Shown: positions 1 through 9,594, counted from the stretch's first letter. The stretch is DNA of 64,000 nucleotides from an uncultured Burkholderiales bacterium (GCA_951812315.1 CATOSA010000006.1:273606-337605); one strand, 5' to 3'. Notes: generated by a model not told the origin, from the letters alone. Translations and numbers: made by a program.

Positions 1-87
1 CGTGCTTCACTATATCTGTACAACACTACTGAAGAAGTCGATCAGCTTGCGGGTGCGATACGTCGCGTGCAGCAAATATTCGGCTGA
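1..87 (+). CDS. sufS: Cysteine desulfurase SufS, C-terminal end (partial)
   Basis: The first 28 codons read in frame from base 1 to a TGA at 85-87. The peptide begins RASLYLYNTTEEVDQL and ends in QQIFG, which matches the usual C-terminus of SufS-type cysteine desulfurases (RAS followed by a YNT-x-EEVD helix). SufS is a PLP enzyme that passes persulfide sulfur to the SufU-like scaffold encoded 29 bp downstream. Only the tail is in the window, so no catalytic residue can be checked. The call rests on this motif and on the following SUF genes. Confidence 0.75.
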   Translation, partial: RASLYLYNTTEEVDQLAGAIRRVQQIFG

Positions 88-116
88 TTCAGATTTCGTT
101 AAATAATAGCAACGTC

Positions 117-587
117 ATGCACTCGAAACAGCTCTATCAGGAAGTCATACTCGATCACAACAAGAAGCCGCGCAACTGGGGGCGGCTTGAAGCGCCTAGT
201 CATCAGGCCGAGGGGCTGAATCCGCTGTGCGGGGATCATATCTGGCTAACCGTAAATGTGACCGATAGCCGCGTAGATGACATTGCGGTCGAGGGAGAGA
301 GCTGTGCAATTTGCAAAGCCTCTGCGTCGATGATGACGACCAATGTCAAAGGAAAGAGCGTGGATGAAGCCGAGCAACTGGTTAACGAATTCCGGGGAAT
401 GGCAACTGGTTCCCTGGAGGAGTCGCAGCCGAATAATCTGGGGCGACTGAAAGTTTTCGAAGGCGTCAAGGATCTGCCGTCGAGGGTCAAGTGCGCAATT
501 TTGCCGTGGCACACGTTGCACGCAGCACTTCATGCGGAATCCAGCGTATCCACCGAAGGTGCCAACGATCCCGTACCCGGCTCATAA
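117..587 (+). CDS. sufU: SufU/IscU-like Fe-S assembly scaffold
   Basis: This 156-residue protein has the SufU/IscU layout. It opens with a YQEVILDHNKKPRN segment, followed by NPLCGD (Cys38), a SCAICKASASMMT block (Cys63 and Cys66) and RVKCAILPW (Cys126). These are the three conserved Cys regions that bind zinc or a nascent cluster. SufU accepts sulfur from SufS in the cytoplasm, and the SufS tail lies directly upstream. The central block has two cysteines (CAIC) where the usual motif has GCAIS, a small departure. It is followed by Nfu and a Rieske protein on the same strand, so one SUF operon is likely. The family call is firm; scaffold versus sulfur-relay role is not decided by sequence. Confidence 0.9.
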   Translation: MHSKQLYQEVILDHNKKPRNWGRLEAPSHQAEGLNPLCGDHIWLTVNVTDSRVDDIAVEGESCAICKASASMMTTNVKGKSVDEAEQLVNEFRGMATGSLEESQPNNLGRLKVFEGVKDLPSRVKCAILPWHTLHAALHAESSVSTEGANDPVPGS

Positions 588-648
588 GGAAGACAGCCAC
601 CCCGATATGACTCGCATGCCAGCTAGAACAACTAGACAAGACTGAAAG

Positions 649-1218
649 ATGCCGAAGATTGCAGACCTGGAAATGACGCCGAACCCGAACGCGCGCAAAT
701 TCATCCTCAAGGAACCATTGACCTATGGCGTCGCACGGTCATACGAAAGCGCTGAGGAGACGAGAGACGATGAGCTGGCGTCGCAATTGTTCGCAGTGGA
801 GCACGTAACAAGTGTTTTTTATGTGGATAACTGGTTGACGGTGACGCAGGATGGTCATGCCGACTGGCAGCAGTTGATGCGCACCGTCGCCGGGCCGATT
901 CGCGAGGCGCCGGCTGCTGCTGGCCAGTCAGAAGAGTTTTCTCAGGCGGCGCAATGGCTCGCCGAGGAAGAGTCACCGCTGTCTGAAACCGATCGCGCCA
1001 AACTGATTCAGATCAACGAGGTTCTTGACCTGGAAGTTCGCCCTTATCTTCAAGGTGACGGCGGAGATCTGTATGTTGTGGGACTGGAGGACAATGTCCT
1101 GAAGGTCCACTACCAGGGCGCATGCGGCAGTTGCCCGAGTTCGATTTCAGGAACGCTCGCCGGAATTACCGGACTGGTGCGCCGCATCGATCCGGAACTG
1201 GACGTTATCGCGGTTTGA
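649..1218 (+). CDS. nfu: Nfu-type Fe-S cluster carrier (Nfu_N plus NifU C-terminal domain)
   Basis: This 189-residue protein has two domains. Residues 1-85 are an Nfu_N domain (TPNPNARKFIL, then a segment predicting a small alpha/beta fold). Residues 115-189 are the NifU C-terminal domain with the CGSC cluster ligands at Cys159 and Cys162, preceded by the typical PYLQGDGGD stretch. Nfu proteins carry assembled [4Fe-4S] clusters to apo-enzymes. It lies 61 bp after the SufU-like gene and 27 bp before a Rieske gene, all co-directional, which supports an Fe-S assembly operon. No anomalies were seen in length or motifs. Confidence 0.9.
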   Translation: MPKIADLEMTPNPNARKFILKEPLTYGVARSYESAEETRDDELASQLFAVEHVTSVFYVDNWLTVTQDGHADWQQLMRTVAGPIREAPAAAGQSEEFSQAAQWLAEEESPLSETDRAKLIQINEVLDLEVRPYLQGDGGDLYVVGLEDNVLKVHYQGACGSCPSSISGTLAGITGLVRRIDPELDVIAV

Positions 1219-1245
1219 ATGCCGGAGATCTAGGTCGCGAATCAT

Positions 1246-1566
1246 ATGAGTGACTGGACAGTCGTTGCAGATACGGCCGCTATCTCTCCCGGCCAATGGG
1301 AGACCGTTGATCTCGATGGGACTCTCGTTGCCGTATTCAATGTCGATGGCGAGTTCTTCGCGATTGAAGACGTCTGTACCCACGATGGGGCAGTCCTGAG
1401 CGGTTCGCCCGTAGAAGGCGACGAAGTTATTTGTCCCCGTCATGGTGCCCGCTTTTCAGTCAGGACCGGCGAAGCGTTGACACCGCCGGCATGGGAGGCC
1501 GTGTCAACGTTTCCCGTTCGCATAGAGAACGGCAAGGTGTTTGTCCGCGACAATCGCTGGGACTGA
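1246..1566 (+). CDS. Rieske [2Fe-2S] ferredoxin (non-heme iron oxygenase ferredoxin type)
   Basis: This small 106-residue soluble protein has both Rieske boxes: CTHDGAVL (Cys44, His46) and CPRHGARF (Cys63, His66), separated by the usual 16 residues. There is no signal peptide or membrane segment, so it is the ferredoxin type rather than a bc1 subunit. Such genes often close SUF operons in Proteobacteria and may supply electrons for cluster assembly or serve an oxygenase. It starts 27 bp after nfu. It is convergent with the diguanylate cyclase at 1646, leaving a 79-bp spacer in which no strong terminator hairpin was found. Confidence 0.88.
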   Translation: MSDWTVVADTAAISPGQWETVDLDGTLVAVFNVDGEFFAIEDVCTHDGAVLSGSPVEGDEVICPRHGARFSVRTGEALTPPAWEAVSTFPVRIENGKVFVRDNRWD

Positions 1567-1645
1567 CAGGATTCAGATCCCTCTGGCGAACTACAAGGTG
1601 GCGAACAACAAAGTCAGCTGAGACCAGCCTGATTGGCACGCGCTG

Positions 1646-2701
1646 CTAATGTGAACTGGCTGACCCCGGTCGGCTGGCACGACGGTCGCGCGAACGGGAC
1701 TTTCTGCGCGTAGACAGTTGGCGTTTTTCATCAAACAGCTTTCGCGCATCGTCTGTCGCGACCTGGACTTTTATGCGCCCATACTTGACCAGGTTCTCGT
1801 AAATGCAAACGCGGTTACGTCCTGAACCTTTCGCATAATACAGTGCCTGGTCAGTCTGATCGAGAACCGTAGCCGATAATACCTGTTTGCCGATTCGCGT
1901 CGCGCCGACGCTGATGGTCACGTGACCGATATTCGGAAACCAGTAACTCTCGACTTTCTCGCGAAAGCGGTCGAGTACCATCTCGCAGTTTGCGAGCGTG
2001 GTGTCGGTCAGCACAACGACAAATTCTTCGCCGCCGTAGCGAATCAGGATATCCGAAGACCGGAAACTCTGCTTCATCAAGCCGCCAAAGAGCAGCAACA
2101 CTTCGTCACCGTAAAGATGACCATACTTGTCATTAATTTTCTTGAAACGATCAATGTCAAGTATCGCAACGTGCGCACTGACCGGATCCGATGTCCTGCG
2201 TCTCGGGCTGCGCAAGCCGGACATCATTTCCGGAAGCCTGCGGTCGAGCATGCGCCGGTTAAACAGGCCGGTCAGGGTGTCACGCTCCGATGCCTGCACG
2301 ACTGACAAAATGTTGCCGTACGCGCGAATCAGCGTAACGAATTCTTCCATGTTGGCTCGCCAGCGAGGACGGCGTTTGGCAACGACGAGCATCGATGCCG
2401 AATTGTTCACCAGAACCGGAACCAGTAAGGTTGCCTTGTTTCCCGATCCTATTTCCACTTCATGCCGATCAGAAAGACAGGTGTTTACGTCAATCTCATC
2501 GGCGAACTTTTCAATAGCGACGGGAGACTCAACTGGCGTAATCCTGCGCCCCTTGGTTTCGAACACGTGAATATCAAGGCCAGGAAAATTGGACCGAAGT
2601 ACCGAAAGAAAAGTCTTGTTGTCGCGCCCGGCATCTGATTCGGCGAACTTTGCAACGTCCGACAGAAGTTGAGTCGCGTGCGTGAGTGTTCGTTTTGCCA
2701 T
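1646..2701 (-). CDS. GGDEF-domain diguanylate cyclase with N-terminal sensor region
   Basis: The protein has 351 residues. Residues 1-130 form an unrecognised, probably GAF-like cytosolic sensor. A linker around QASERDTLTGLFNRR leads into a GGDEF domain at about 140-305. The active-site signature is GGEEF (223-227), and an intact RxxD inhibitory I-site (RSSD, 214-217) lies exactly five residues before it. It should therefore make c-di-GMP from GTP and be product-inhibited. The C-terminal tail is rich in Arg and Ser. No membrane segment was seen. The ATG at 2701 has a weak upstream ribosome site. It lies downstream of mfd on the same strand, but the 369-bp gap suggests its own promoter. Confidence 0.9.
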   Translation of the reverse strand: MAKRTLTHATQLLSDVAKFAESDAGRDNKTFLSVLRSNFPGLDIHVFETKGRRITPVESPVAIEKFADEIDVNTCLSDRHEVEIGSGNKATLLVPVLVNNSASMLVVAKRRPRWRANMEEFVTLIRAYGNILSVVQASERDTLTGLFNRRMLDRRLPEMMSGLRSPRRRTSDPVSAHVAILDIDRFKKINDKYGHLYGDEVLLLFGGLMKQSFRSSDILIRYGGEEFVVVLTDTTLANCEMVLDRFREKVESYWFPNIGHVTISVGATRIGKQVLSATVLDQTDQALYYAKGSGRNRVCIYENLVKYGRIKVQVATDDARKLFDEKRQLSTRRKSRSRDRRASRPGSASSH

Positions 2702-3070
2702 TACCTGGTTAAATACTATTTGTTCAAGACAATCTAGTGTTCAGCACAATATTTCATTCAGGAAGATTTGTGGTACTGGATGCCACTGTCCTTGGACCCA
2801 TGATGAAATGCTCTTCGGGCCCCGTGAAGAAATTATTCTCCCTGCGTCGTTAGAATTATCGTGTGAAGGCGATTCATGCCTGGCATGATAAATACTGTGA
2901 TCAGGGTGCGGTTGCTATACGAGCTCACCTGCATTGTATACCGCGAGCATCATTGCCATCACCTCACCAGGCCCGGATCGGCAATGCGGCGAGATTCGAT
3001 TTGTTCGCGATCGGATAACCAGGATGTCGTAGCGGGCGATGTAAGTCGAGTCCCGACATGCCGCAAATTC
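2702..3070. other. Spacer between mfd and the GGDEF gene
   Basis: This 369-bp stretch has no convincing gene. It must hold the promoter of the minus-strand GGDEF gene and the end of the mfd transcript. An open frame entering the region on the plus strand is antisense to mfd and lacks recognisable protein character. No clear terminator or operator was found. Confidence 0.6.
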
Positions 3071-6000
3071 TCATTTCAGTTTGCGAAGCAAATCCTGTGC
3101 AATGGTGACACGGGTTTTGAAGTCTGCCGCATCCAGTTGCACGCGAAATCGATCGGATCCTGCGAATCGGGCGTCGTTTCGCGATTGGACCAGGTCTATG
3201 ATCTTCATCGGGTCGATCGGCGGTTCCGGTTCGAATTGCACGAGGATTGCGTCGCTGCTAGCGTCGATGCGGATGATTCCGAGTGGCTTGCTGGCGATGC
3301 GCAGGCGATGGCTTTCAAACAATGCCTTGACGGGATCGGAGATTGCGCCGAAGCGATCGATTATTTCTTCCTGCATTGTCGCCAGTTCGCCCTGGGTGTT
3401 GCAGTTGGCGAGCCGCTTGTAGATCACGAGTCGTTGGTGCACGTTGGCACAGTAGGTTTCGGGTAGCAGGGCGGGCGTGTGGAGATTGACTTCGGCACCG
3501 GCGCGCGTTTGCTCATTCAGGTCGACTTGTTGACCGTCCTTGAGTGAACGTACGGCCTTGTTCAACATGTCCACGTAGAGCTGGAATCCGACCTCCTGCA
3601 TTTCGCCGCTCTGCGAGTCGCCCAGTACCTCACCTGCACCTCGAATCTCGAGGTCGTGCATTGCCAGGAAAAAGCCGGAGCCGAGTTCTTCCATCATCTG
3701 AATGGCCTCGAGGCGTTTCTTCGCCTGGCCGCGCAACGCCTCTTCTTCAGGGGTGAGCAGGTATGCGTACGCCTGATGATGCGACCGTCCGACCCGGCCT
3801 CGTAACTGATGCAGTTGCGCCAGGCCAAACTTGTCGGCACGGTTTATGATGATGGTATTGGCTGACGGAACGTCAATTCCGGTTTCAATAATGGTCGAAC
3901 ATAACAACAGGTTGAAGCGCGACTGATAAAAATCCCTCATTACAAGTTCGAGCTCACGTTCGTGCAATTGACCATGGGCAATGCGAATGCGTGCTTCCGG
4001 TACAAGTTTGACCAGTTTGTCACGCATGTGTGCGATCGTATTGACCTCGTTGTGCAGAAAATAGATCTGGCCGCCGCGCTTGAGTTCGCGCAGCACCGCC
4101 TCACGTATCAGGCCATCGCCCATCCGGGAGACGAAAGTCTTGATGGCGAGCCGTCTTTGCGGGGCTGTCGCAATGATTGAAAACTCGCGCAATCCTTCCA
4201 TTGCCATTGTGAGCGTACGTGGAATAGGCGTTGCGGTTAGCGTAAGAACGTCCACTTCGGCGCGCAGCGCCTTCAGTTTTTCCTTCTGGCGTACCCCGAA
4301 GCGGTGTTCTTCGTCGATGATCACAAGGCCGAGGTTTTTGAACTCCGTGCCCCGGCTCAACAACTTGTGCGTGCCAATGACAATATCGATGCTGCCATCG
4401 GCAAGTCCTGCAATCGTGGCTGAGGTTTCCTTTGCGTTGCGAAAGCGCGACAATTCTGCGATCTTTACCGGCCAGTCCGCGAATCTATCGGAAAATGTCT
4501 GAAAATGCTGTTCGGCGAGCAACGTCGTCGGCACGAGCACTGCAACCTGACGATTGTCGGCAACAGTTACGAAAGCGGCGCGTAGCGCGACCTCCGTCTT
4601 TCCGAATCCGACATCTCCGCAAATCAGGCGATCCATCGGTTTTTTGGATTGCAGGTCATTCAGCGTGGCCTTGATTGCAGCCGCCTGATCTGCCGTCTCC
4701 TCGAACGGAAATGCGTCGCTGAAGGCGGCATAGTCGTGCTCGTCGAGTCCGAAAGAGTAGCCTTTTCGCGATGCGCGCAGCGCATACAGGCTGAGTAGCT
4801 CGGCGGCGGTGTCGCGCACTTGTTTTGCGGCGCGTTTTTTGGCCTTTTCCCATTGTCCGCTACCGAGCTTGTGGATAGGGGCTGTCTCTGGAGGCCCGCC
4901 GCTGTAGCGGTTTATTACTTCGAGCTGCGACACTGGAACGTAGAGTTTGTCTCCGCCCAGATACTCGAGCGTGAGGAACTCGGTTTGCCCCTCACCGAGT
5001 TCCATCGTAGTGAGGCCCGTGTATCGACCAACGCCGTGTTGCATGTGTACGACAGGATCTCCCGGGCTAACTTCCGCCAGGTCGCGCAGCATGTTCTCTG
5101 ATGACACCCGGCGCTCGCGCGAAGTCCGGTTGCGCGCCTGGGTCGGAAACAATTCATTTTCGGTAACGAGCGCGTAATTGCCGACTTCGTCAATGAACCC
5201 GCTATGCAGCGACCCTACAGTTAGCGCAAGTTCATCCGCGCTGTGCTGGAAGGCTGGCCAGTCAGTGACCATCGACGGTTGCAGCGCATATTCGTTGAAC
5301 AATGAATGCAGCGTTTCGCGCCGACCGGGGCTGTCAGCGATGACCAGTGCCCGGCCGCCATAGGATTGGCTGAGCGCTTTGAGTGCCTTGAGCGGATCGT
5401 CGTCTGCACGCCTGTTTACCGCGACATCCGGCAGATCGCTCGCAATCCGTTCGGCGCAGTCTTCTTGCGCAATAAGTTCCAGTCGTGCAAATGGTTTCAG
5501 GCGGGAAAAAAACTCGTCTTCGCGCAGGAACAGCATTGATGGTCGAAGCAACGGTCGATCAGGATCCCCCGATAGCAGACGAAAGCGCGAGTCGGTTTCC
5601 TCCTGAAACTTTCGGATTGATTCAGCGACGTTACCATGCAGGCATATCCAGGTTTGTGCCGGCAGGTAGTCGGTCATGGTGGCCGTATCGTTGAAGAACA
5701 ACGGCAGATAGTATTCAATGCCCGCAGGTGCCAATCCCTGGGAAACATCCTTGTAAATGCGGCTTTTTGCGGGCGTGCCTTCCATGATCTCGCGGAACCG
5801 GCTCCGGAAAAGTTTGCGCGCATCGTCATCGGTTGGGAACTCGCGCGCCGGCAACAAGCGAACGTCGTTGACTTTGTAAATACTGCGTTGCGTATCCACG
5901 TCGAAGGTTCGTATGCTGTCGATGTCGTTATCGAACAAGTCGATCCGGTATGGCACGGCGCTGCCCATTGGGAACACATCGATAACGCCACCGCGAATGC

Positions 6001-6478
6001 TGTACTCACCGGGAGATACAACCTGGCTGACATGGGAATAACTTGCCAGTGTTAGCTGCTCGCGAAAACGTTCTGTTTCAAGGGTCTCGCCACGTTTCAG
6101 GAAAAAAGTATGCTTTGCCAGAAACCCGGTCGGCGGTAGCCGGTAGAGCATCGTCGTCACCGGCACGACCACCACATCACATTCGGAGCGAGCGATGTGG
6201 TAGAGCGTTTCGAGCCTTTCTGATATCAGATCCTGGTGCGGCGAGAACGCGTCGTAGGGAAGGGTTTCCCAGTCGGGAAACAAATGTATCCGTAGCGCCG
6301 GCGAGAAAAATCTCAGTTCGTCGACCAGGCGCTGGGCGTCGGCGGCTTCGTTGGTCACAATGAGCACCGGTCGGCGCTCAGTCGCAAGCCGCGACAGCAA
6401 CAGTGCGCTGCCGGAGCCAGGCGGCATCGGGAAACGTGTGCGTTGCCCCTGCCTGGGAATGAGAGGTGGTGTGCTCAT
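3071..6478 (-). CDS. mfd: Transcription-repair coupling factor Mfd
   Basis: This is a full-length Mfd of about 1135 residues. In order it has a UvrB-homology N-terminal module, an RNA polymerase interaction domain (about 480-560) and an SF2 translocase. The translocase has Walker A GDVGFGKTE, the DEEH box in IIDEEHRFGV, TATPIPRT and the TRG motif region (GIDVPSANTI, QLRGRVGRS). A C-terminal TRCF domain follows. Mfd removes stalled RNA polymerase from DNA lesions and recruits UvrA. I chose ATG 6478 (MSTPPLIPRQG) rather than the 14-codon longer frame at 6520, because the extension runs into the probable promoter and has no family character. It is divergent from ispD across a 101-bp promoter region. 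Confidence 0.96.
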   Translation of the reverse strand: MSTPPLIPRQGQRTRFPMPPGSGSALLLSRLATERRPVLIVTNEAADAQRLVDELRFFSPALRIHLFPDWETLPYDAFSPHQDLISERLETLYHIARSECDVVVVPVTTMLYRLPPTGFLAKHTFFLKRGETLETERFREQLTLASYSHVSQVVSPGEYSIRGGVIDVFPMGSAVPYRIDLFDNDIDSIRTFDVDTQRSIYKVNDVRLLPAREFPTDDDARKLFRSRFREIMEGTPAKSRIYKDVSQGLAPAGIEYYLPLFFNDTATMTDYLPAQTWICLHGNVAESIRKFQEETDSRFRLLSGDPDRPLLRPSMLFLREDEFFSRLKPFARLELIAQEDCAERIASDLPDVAVNRRADDDPLKALKALSQSYGGRALVIADSPGRRETLHSLFNEYALQPSMVTDWPAFQHSADELALTVGSLHSGFIDEVGNYALVTENELFPTQARNRTSRERRVSSENMLRDLAEVSPGDPVVHMQHGVGRYTGLTTMELGEGQTEFLTLEYLGGDKLYVPVSQLEVINRYSGGPPETAPIHKLGSGQWEKAKKRAAKQVRDTAAELLSLYALRASRKGYSFGLDEHDYAAFSDAFPFEETADQAAAIKATLNDLQSKKPMDRLICGDVGFGKTEVALRAAFVTVADNRQVAVLVPTTLLAEQHFQTFSDRFADWPVKIAELSRFRNAKETSATIAGLADGSIDIVIGTHKLLSRGTEFKNLGLVIIDEEHRFGVRQKEKLKALRAEVDVLTLTATPIPRTLTMAMEGLREFSIIATAPQRRLAIKTFVSRMGDGLIREAVLRELKRGGQIYFLHNEVNTIAHMRDKLVKLVPEARIRIAHGQLHERELELVMRDFYQSRFNLLLCSTIIETGIDVPSANTIIINRADKFGLAQLHQLRGRVGRSHHQAYAYLLTPEEEALRGQAKKRLEAIQMMEELGSGFFLAMHDLEIRGAGEVLGDSQSGEMQEVGFQLYVDMLNKAVRSLKDGQQVDLNEQTRAGAEVNLHTPALLPETYCANVHQRLVIYKRLANCNTQGELATMQEEIIDRFGAISDPVKALFESHRLRIASKPLGIIRIDASSDAILVQFEPEPPIDPMKIIDLVQSRNDARFAGSDRFRVQLDAADFKTRVTIAQDLLRKLK

Positions 6479-6496
6479 CTTGCCGGAAAGCCACCG

Positions 6497-6502
6497 ATTA
6501 TA
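6497..6502 (-). promoter_or_regulatory. Candidate -10 element for mfd
   Basis: Read on the minus strand this is TATAAT within CTATAATCGG, 18 bp before the chosen mfd ATG. No good -35 is seen at 17 bp, so the call is tentative. Its position would give a very short mfd leader. Confidence 0.35.
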
Positions 6503-6521
6503 GTTTAGAACCCCCCGCACC

Positions 6522-6551
6522 TTGCGGTAGATGCCATTCGGCGTTGATAAT
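6522..6551 (+). promoter_or_regulatory. Candidate promoter of the ispD-ispF-thpR operon
   Basis: TTGCGG at 6522-6527 and GATAAT at 6546-6551 are separated by 18 bp. Transcription would start near 6558, about 20 bp before the ispD ATG and just ahead of its GAAGAG ribosome site. The assignment is from consensus match only. Confidence 0.4.
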
Positions 6552-6579
6552 GCCGTCGGATGTCTGTGAAGAGAATTGT

Positions 6580-7281
6580 ATGATGCGTTGTGTCGCCCTG
6601 ATACCGGCGGCAGGCACGGGGTCGCGCGTCGGTGATGAATGTCCCAAACAGTATCTGACGCTACTGGGTAAACCGATGCTGGCGTATTCCATAGAGGTCC
6701 TGATCAATCACCCCCGTATCGCTACCGTGTTTGTCGTCGTTGCGCCTGAAGACAGTTGGTTTGAACGATTCAACTGGAGTGAGTTCGGGTCTGAACTGCA
6801 GGTCGTGCGAGTTGGAGGTGCGACACGGTCAAAAAGCGTCACCAGAGGATTGAAGGCAATGGGCGACGCGGTCAGCCCGGACGACTGGGTGCTGGTTCAT
6901 GATGCCGCCAGACCCTGCCTTTCAAACACGCTGCTGGACCGGCTCATTGCTGGAATTGGTGAAGATGATGTTGGAGGCTTGCTCGCTTGCCGGATTGCGG
7001 ACACGATAAAGTCGGCCGATACGCATCATCGAGTAATTGAGACCCGATCAAGGCACGGATTGTGGGGTGCGCAAACGCCGCAGATGTTTCGTCGCGGCTT
7101 GCTCGAACGGGCGTTGTCGGCAGTCGACTCCGAAGAAATTACCGATGACGCGTCGGCCGTCGAACAATTGGGTTATCAGCCGCTTTTGATTGAATCGGAA
7201 GTCGAGAACCTGAAAGTGACGTACGCTGGCGATCTGCGGCTGGCGCAGACGATACTGGAATCCCGGAGGGACAACCAATGA
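6580..7281 (+). CDS. ispD: 2-C-methyl-D-erythritol 4-phosphate cytidylyltransferase
   Basis: IspD joins CTP and MEP to give CDP-ME in the non-mevalonate isoprenoid pathway. The 233-residue product begins [18 protein letters not shown], the nucleotide-binding loop with the conserved Arg, then has PKQY and the HDAARPC motif near 107. The total length is normal for the family. A longer frame opens at 6466, but I chose ATG 6580 because the family N-terminus starts there and GAAGAG lies 7-12 bp upstream. Its stop overlaps the ispF start by 4 bp (ATGA), so the two are translationally coupled. Confidence 0.95.
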   Translation: MMRCVALIPAAGTGSRVGDECPKQYLTLLGKPMLAYSIEVLINHPRIATVFVVVAPEDSWFERFNWSEFGSELQVVRVGGATRSKSVTRGLKAMGDAVSPDDWVLVHDAARPCLSNTLLDRLIAGIGEDDVGGLLACRIADTIKSADTHHRVIETRSRHGLWGAQTPQMFRRGLLERALSAVDSEEITDDASAVEQLGYQPLLIESEVENLKVTYAGDLRLAQTILESRRDNQ

Positions 7282-7772
7282 AGATAGGTGAAGGATTTGA
7301 TGCGCATGCCCTTGTCGAGGGAAGGCCGCTGATCATTGGCGGCGTGCAGATTCCGTTCGAAAAAGGGCTGTCGGGTCACTCCGACGCCGATGTTCTGCTG
7401 CATGCCATTTGCGACGCATTGCTCGGCGCGGCCGCCATGGGCGATATCGGACAACTTTTTCCGGACAGCGATGAGCGCTATGCAGGCGCAGATAGCCGCG
7501 CACTATTGCGCGAAGTCGGATCGAAAGTTAGCCAGGCAGGATATACCATTGGCAATATCGATTCGACCGTCATTGCGCAGCAACCAAAATTGGCGCCGCA
7601 CATTCCGAAAATGGCCGCCAATATTGCAAGCGACCTGGGAATTATCATAACAAAGGTCAGCGTAAAGGCGAAGACAACGGAAAATCTCGGCTTTACTGGC
7701 CGTGGCGAAGGAATTGCCGCAAAGGCAATTGCTCTGTTGATGCAGCCCAGGTCGTTTCCAATTCCCGTTTGA
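7278..7772 (+). CDS. ispF: 2-C-methyl-D-erythritol 2,4-cyclodiphosphate synthase
   Basis: IspF cyclises CDP-ME 2-phosphate to MEcPP with release of CMP. The protein has 164 residues and carries the metal ligands in GEGFDAH (Asp8, His10) and a third His in [14 protein letters not shown]. The C-terminal part has [17 protein letters not shown], the trimer-cavity region. It follows ispD with an ATGA overlap. Its own stop overlaps the TTG start of thpR by 4 bp, giving a three-gene operon. Length and motifs are normal. Confidence 0.96.
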   Translation: MKIGEGFDAHALVEGRPLIIGGVQIPFEKGLSGHSDADVLLHAICDALLGAAAMGDIGQLFPDSDERYAGADSRALLREVGSKVSQAGYTIGNIDSTVIAQQPKLAPHIPKMAANIASDLGIIITKVSVKAKTTENLGFTGRGEGIAAKAIALLMQPRSFPIPV

Positions 7773-8299
7773 GCCGATCGTCACAACGGCTCTTTCTTGC
7801 GCTGTGGCCGGACCCCAGGCTGCGCACGGTTTTACACACTTACGCGCAGCAACTGCAAAGCGTGTTCGGTGGGCGCACGGTTGCGAAGGACAACATTCAC
7901 CTTACGTTAGTGTTTATCGGTTCGCTGTCTTCGGACCGCATTGATGGGCTGCGCAAGATCATTGGATCGCTTCGCGCCCAGCGCTTTGAACTTGACCTGG
8001 TCAGGGCAGGATGCTGGAAACGAAGCCAGATCGGCTGGCTGGCACCGGAACGGGTTCCGGCATCGCTCAATGTGCTTGTGTCGCAACTTCGCAATTCACT
8101 GTCGGATGCGCGCATACTTTTTGATGACAAACCGTTCATTCCCCACGTTACGCTGATCAGAAAGGCAAAGTGCAAGTCTAAAGCTGACTTGCCCGGTATA
8201 CGGCTTGGCTGGTCCGTCCATCGATTTTCGCTTGTGCATGCGAGGACTTTGTCCACCGGCCCGGTCTACGAAACGATCGACGAATGGCCAATGAAATGA
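7769..8299 (+). CDS. thpR: RNA 2',3'-cyclic phosphodiesterase (ThpR/LigT, 2H family)
   Basis: This 176-residue protein carries both HxTx catalytic motifs of the 2H phosphoesterase family: HLTL near residue 43 and HVTL near residue 127, each followed by hydrophobic sheet residues. It opens with [14 protein letters not shown], the typical LigT/ThpR start. The family hydrolyses 2',3'-cyclic phosphate termini of RNA. Translation appears to begin at a TTG (7769) overlapping the ispF stop by 4 bp, which implies coupling. The start codon is unusual but is supported by the conserved N-terminal segment immediately after it. Physiological role in this operon is unknown. Confidence 0.88.
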   Translation: MSRSSQRLFLALWPDPRLRTVLHTYAQQLQSVFGGRTVAKDNIHLTLVFIGSLSSDRIDGLRKIIGSLRAQRFELDLVRAGCWKRSQIGWLAPERVPASLNVLVSQLRNSLSDARILFDDKPFIPHVTLIRKAKCKSKADLPGIRLGWSVHRFSLVHARTLSTGPVYETIDEWPMK

Positions 8300-8693
8300 T
8301 GCAAGAGAGCAGTTTCCGGCCAGTGTTTTGCTTCCTGTTTAACGCAGCGGATGGCGGGAAATCCGGGTAGCAAGAATACGAGATGGCGAGTATGTGAGAT
8401 GGTGAGAATTCCAGACCGTGAGTAAGCAAGAAAGCGAAAGCACACCCGCACGTCGACACTGATTCTCTCCGAATGCCCGATCTTGCGCAGGTTCGCGCCC
8501 CGTCTGCGACGAAACCCGGTTTTCGACGCGAATGTTTTTTGGACCAGCGTAGCGTTTCATTGATCACGGCGCTTTTGACGAATCATCAAGAGCGTGTCAG
8601 AGCACACAAAAATGGAGAATTCTCATCATCTTTTGTGCCGTAAATTGTGAAGCACTGCGTGAGGATGTCTTCCAGATAGAGGGATTTGATTCC
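8300..8693. other. Spacer with a short tandem repeat, no gene
   Basis: This 394-bp stretch has no frame with protein character. It includes a degenerate 16-bp tandem pair at 8378-8393 and 8394-8409 (ACGAGATGGCGAGTAT, then GTGAGATGGTGAGAAT). An A/T-rich part near 8620-8690 probably carries the promoter of the membrane protein gene at 8694. Confidence 0.55.
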
Positions 8694-9240
8694 ATGCTTG
8701 CTGTTCAAACGCGCATCGTGAAGTTCTTTGTTACGGACACCGCAGCCGATGCAAGGAATCTCTTTCAACGGCTTCAGGAAGTAGACAGCCTTAGATCCTA
8801 CGTCCGACGAAACAGGTGGCTGGTGACTCTTGAGTCATTGGTTATCGTTCTAACCAGCTTTGCGAGTCTGCTCGGAATCTTCACGTTGCTGCCGGAGTTG
8901 CACTGGTTCTTCGTACTCCCACTGATTGTGTTACTGCCTGTTTTTCTGGGCGGAAGCCTTTTCGTCCAGGCATTTGTTTTCTTTTCCTGGCTTGAAGGGC
9001 GTTCTTTGGCGCGAGTGCTTGGACGTCGCGGCAAACAGGCCCCTGGGCCACTCGCCTAGATGGCTTGTCAGAAAACTGCGCCTGGACATGAGCCCCTTTC
9101 CTCCTGTGCCGTGGTTTCTGACAACTGTCTTTCTGCTCATACCGCTTGGCTTGCTGTTGCATGTTTTGCCGGTGGCCGGATATGTAGTCGTAGGTTTTGC
9201 GCTCGCAACGCCGATCTTCTATGGGTTAATTGACCGCTAA
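8694..9240 (+). pseudogene. Multi-pass membrane protein, frameshifted (or two overlapping ORFs)
   Basis: The first frame (8694-9059, 121 residues) has two to three hydrophobic helices and ends ...GKQAPGPLA at a TAG. A second frame then reads RWLVRKLRLDMSPFPPVPW followed by two more hydrophobic helices to 9240. Removing one T at about 9057 joins them into a single protein of about 181 residues with four membrane helices. The joined sequence reads smoothly across the site. I do not recognise the family. It could be a true pseudogene, a sequence error, or less likely two separate genes. GAGG precedes the ATG at 8694. Confidence 0.55.
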
Positions 9241-9594
9241 CATCGGTCAGCAAGAGGGTGGCGAATTGTTCTGACGATTCCGTTGATTCTGTCGGATTCT
9301 TCCGACCGACAATGTTGCGTATGCAAGTTATGGTGATCCGGGTTCTTGGTCATTATTGCTGACGGGAAGAACGAAAAGTTCTCGGTCATCCAGCCGTAGA
9401 GTCGCACCTGCCTGAACACTGATCACCCGACCTTTCTGTTCACCGGGCTGTTGCAGGTTGTGCTGTGGCGACCGTATAGTAGCGGCGGTTGAACATGCGT
9501 CGTTGTCGAAATGCCACGCCCTGCGCATGGCGTTCGGGGCATTTTGGCCGTGCAGGACTGAATCGGTCTCGACGAACAATTCTATCCATCACTG
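9241..9594. other. Spacer, no supported gene
   Basis: This 354-bp stretch lies between two membrane-associated proteins. A minus-strand frame of 83 codons (9328-9579) exists, but it has no ribosome site, no recognisable motif and weak codon bias, so it is not called. No terminator or repeat of note was found. Confidence 0.5.

Noticed and set aside
3071..3466. Plus-strand ORF over the 3' end of mfd
   Set aside because: It is antisense to a strongly conserved coding region and has no family character.
9328..9579. Minus-strand ORF of 83 codons in the 9.2-9.6 kb spacer
   Set aside because: No recognisable motif, no ribosome site and weak coding character; kept only as a note in the spacer entry.
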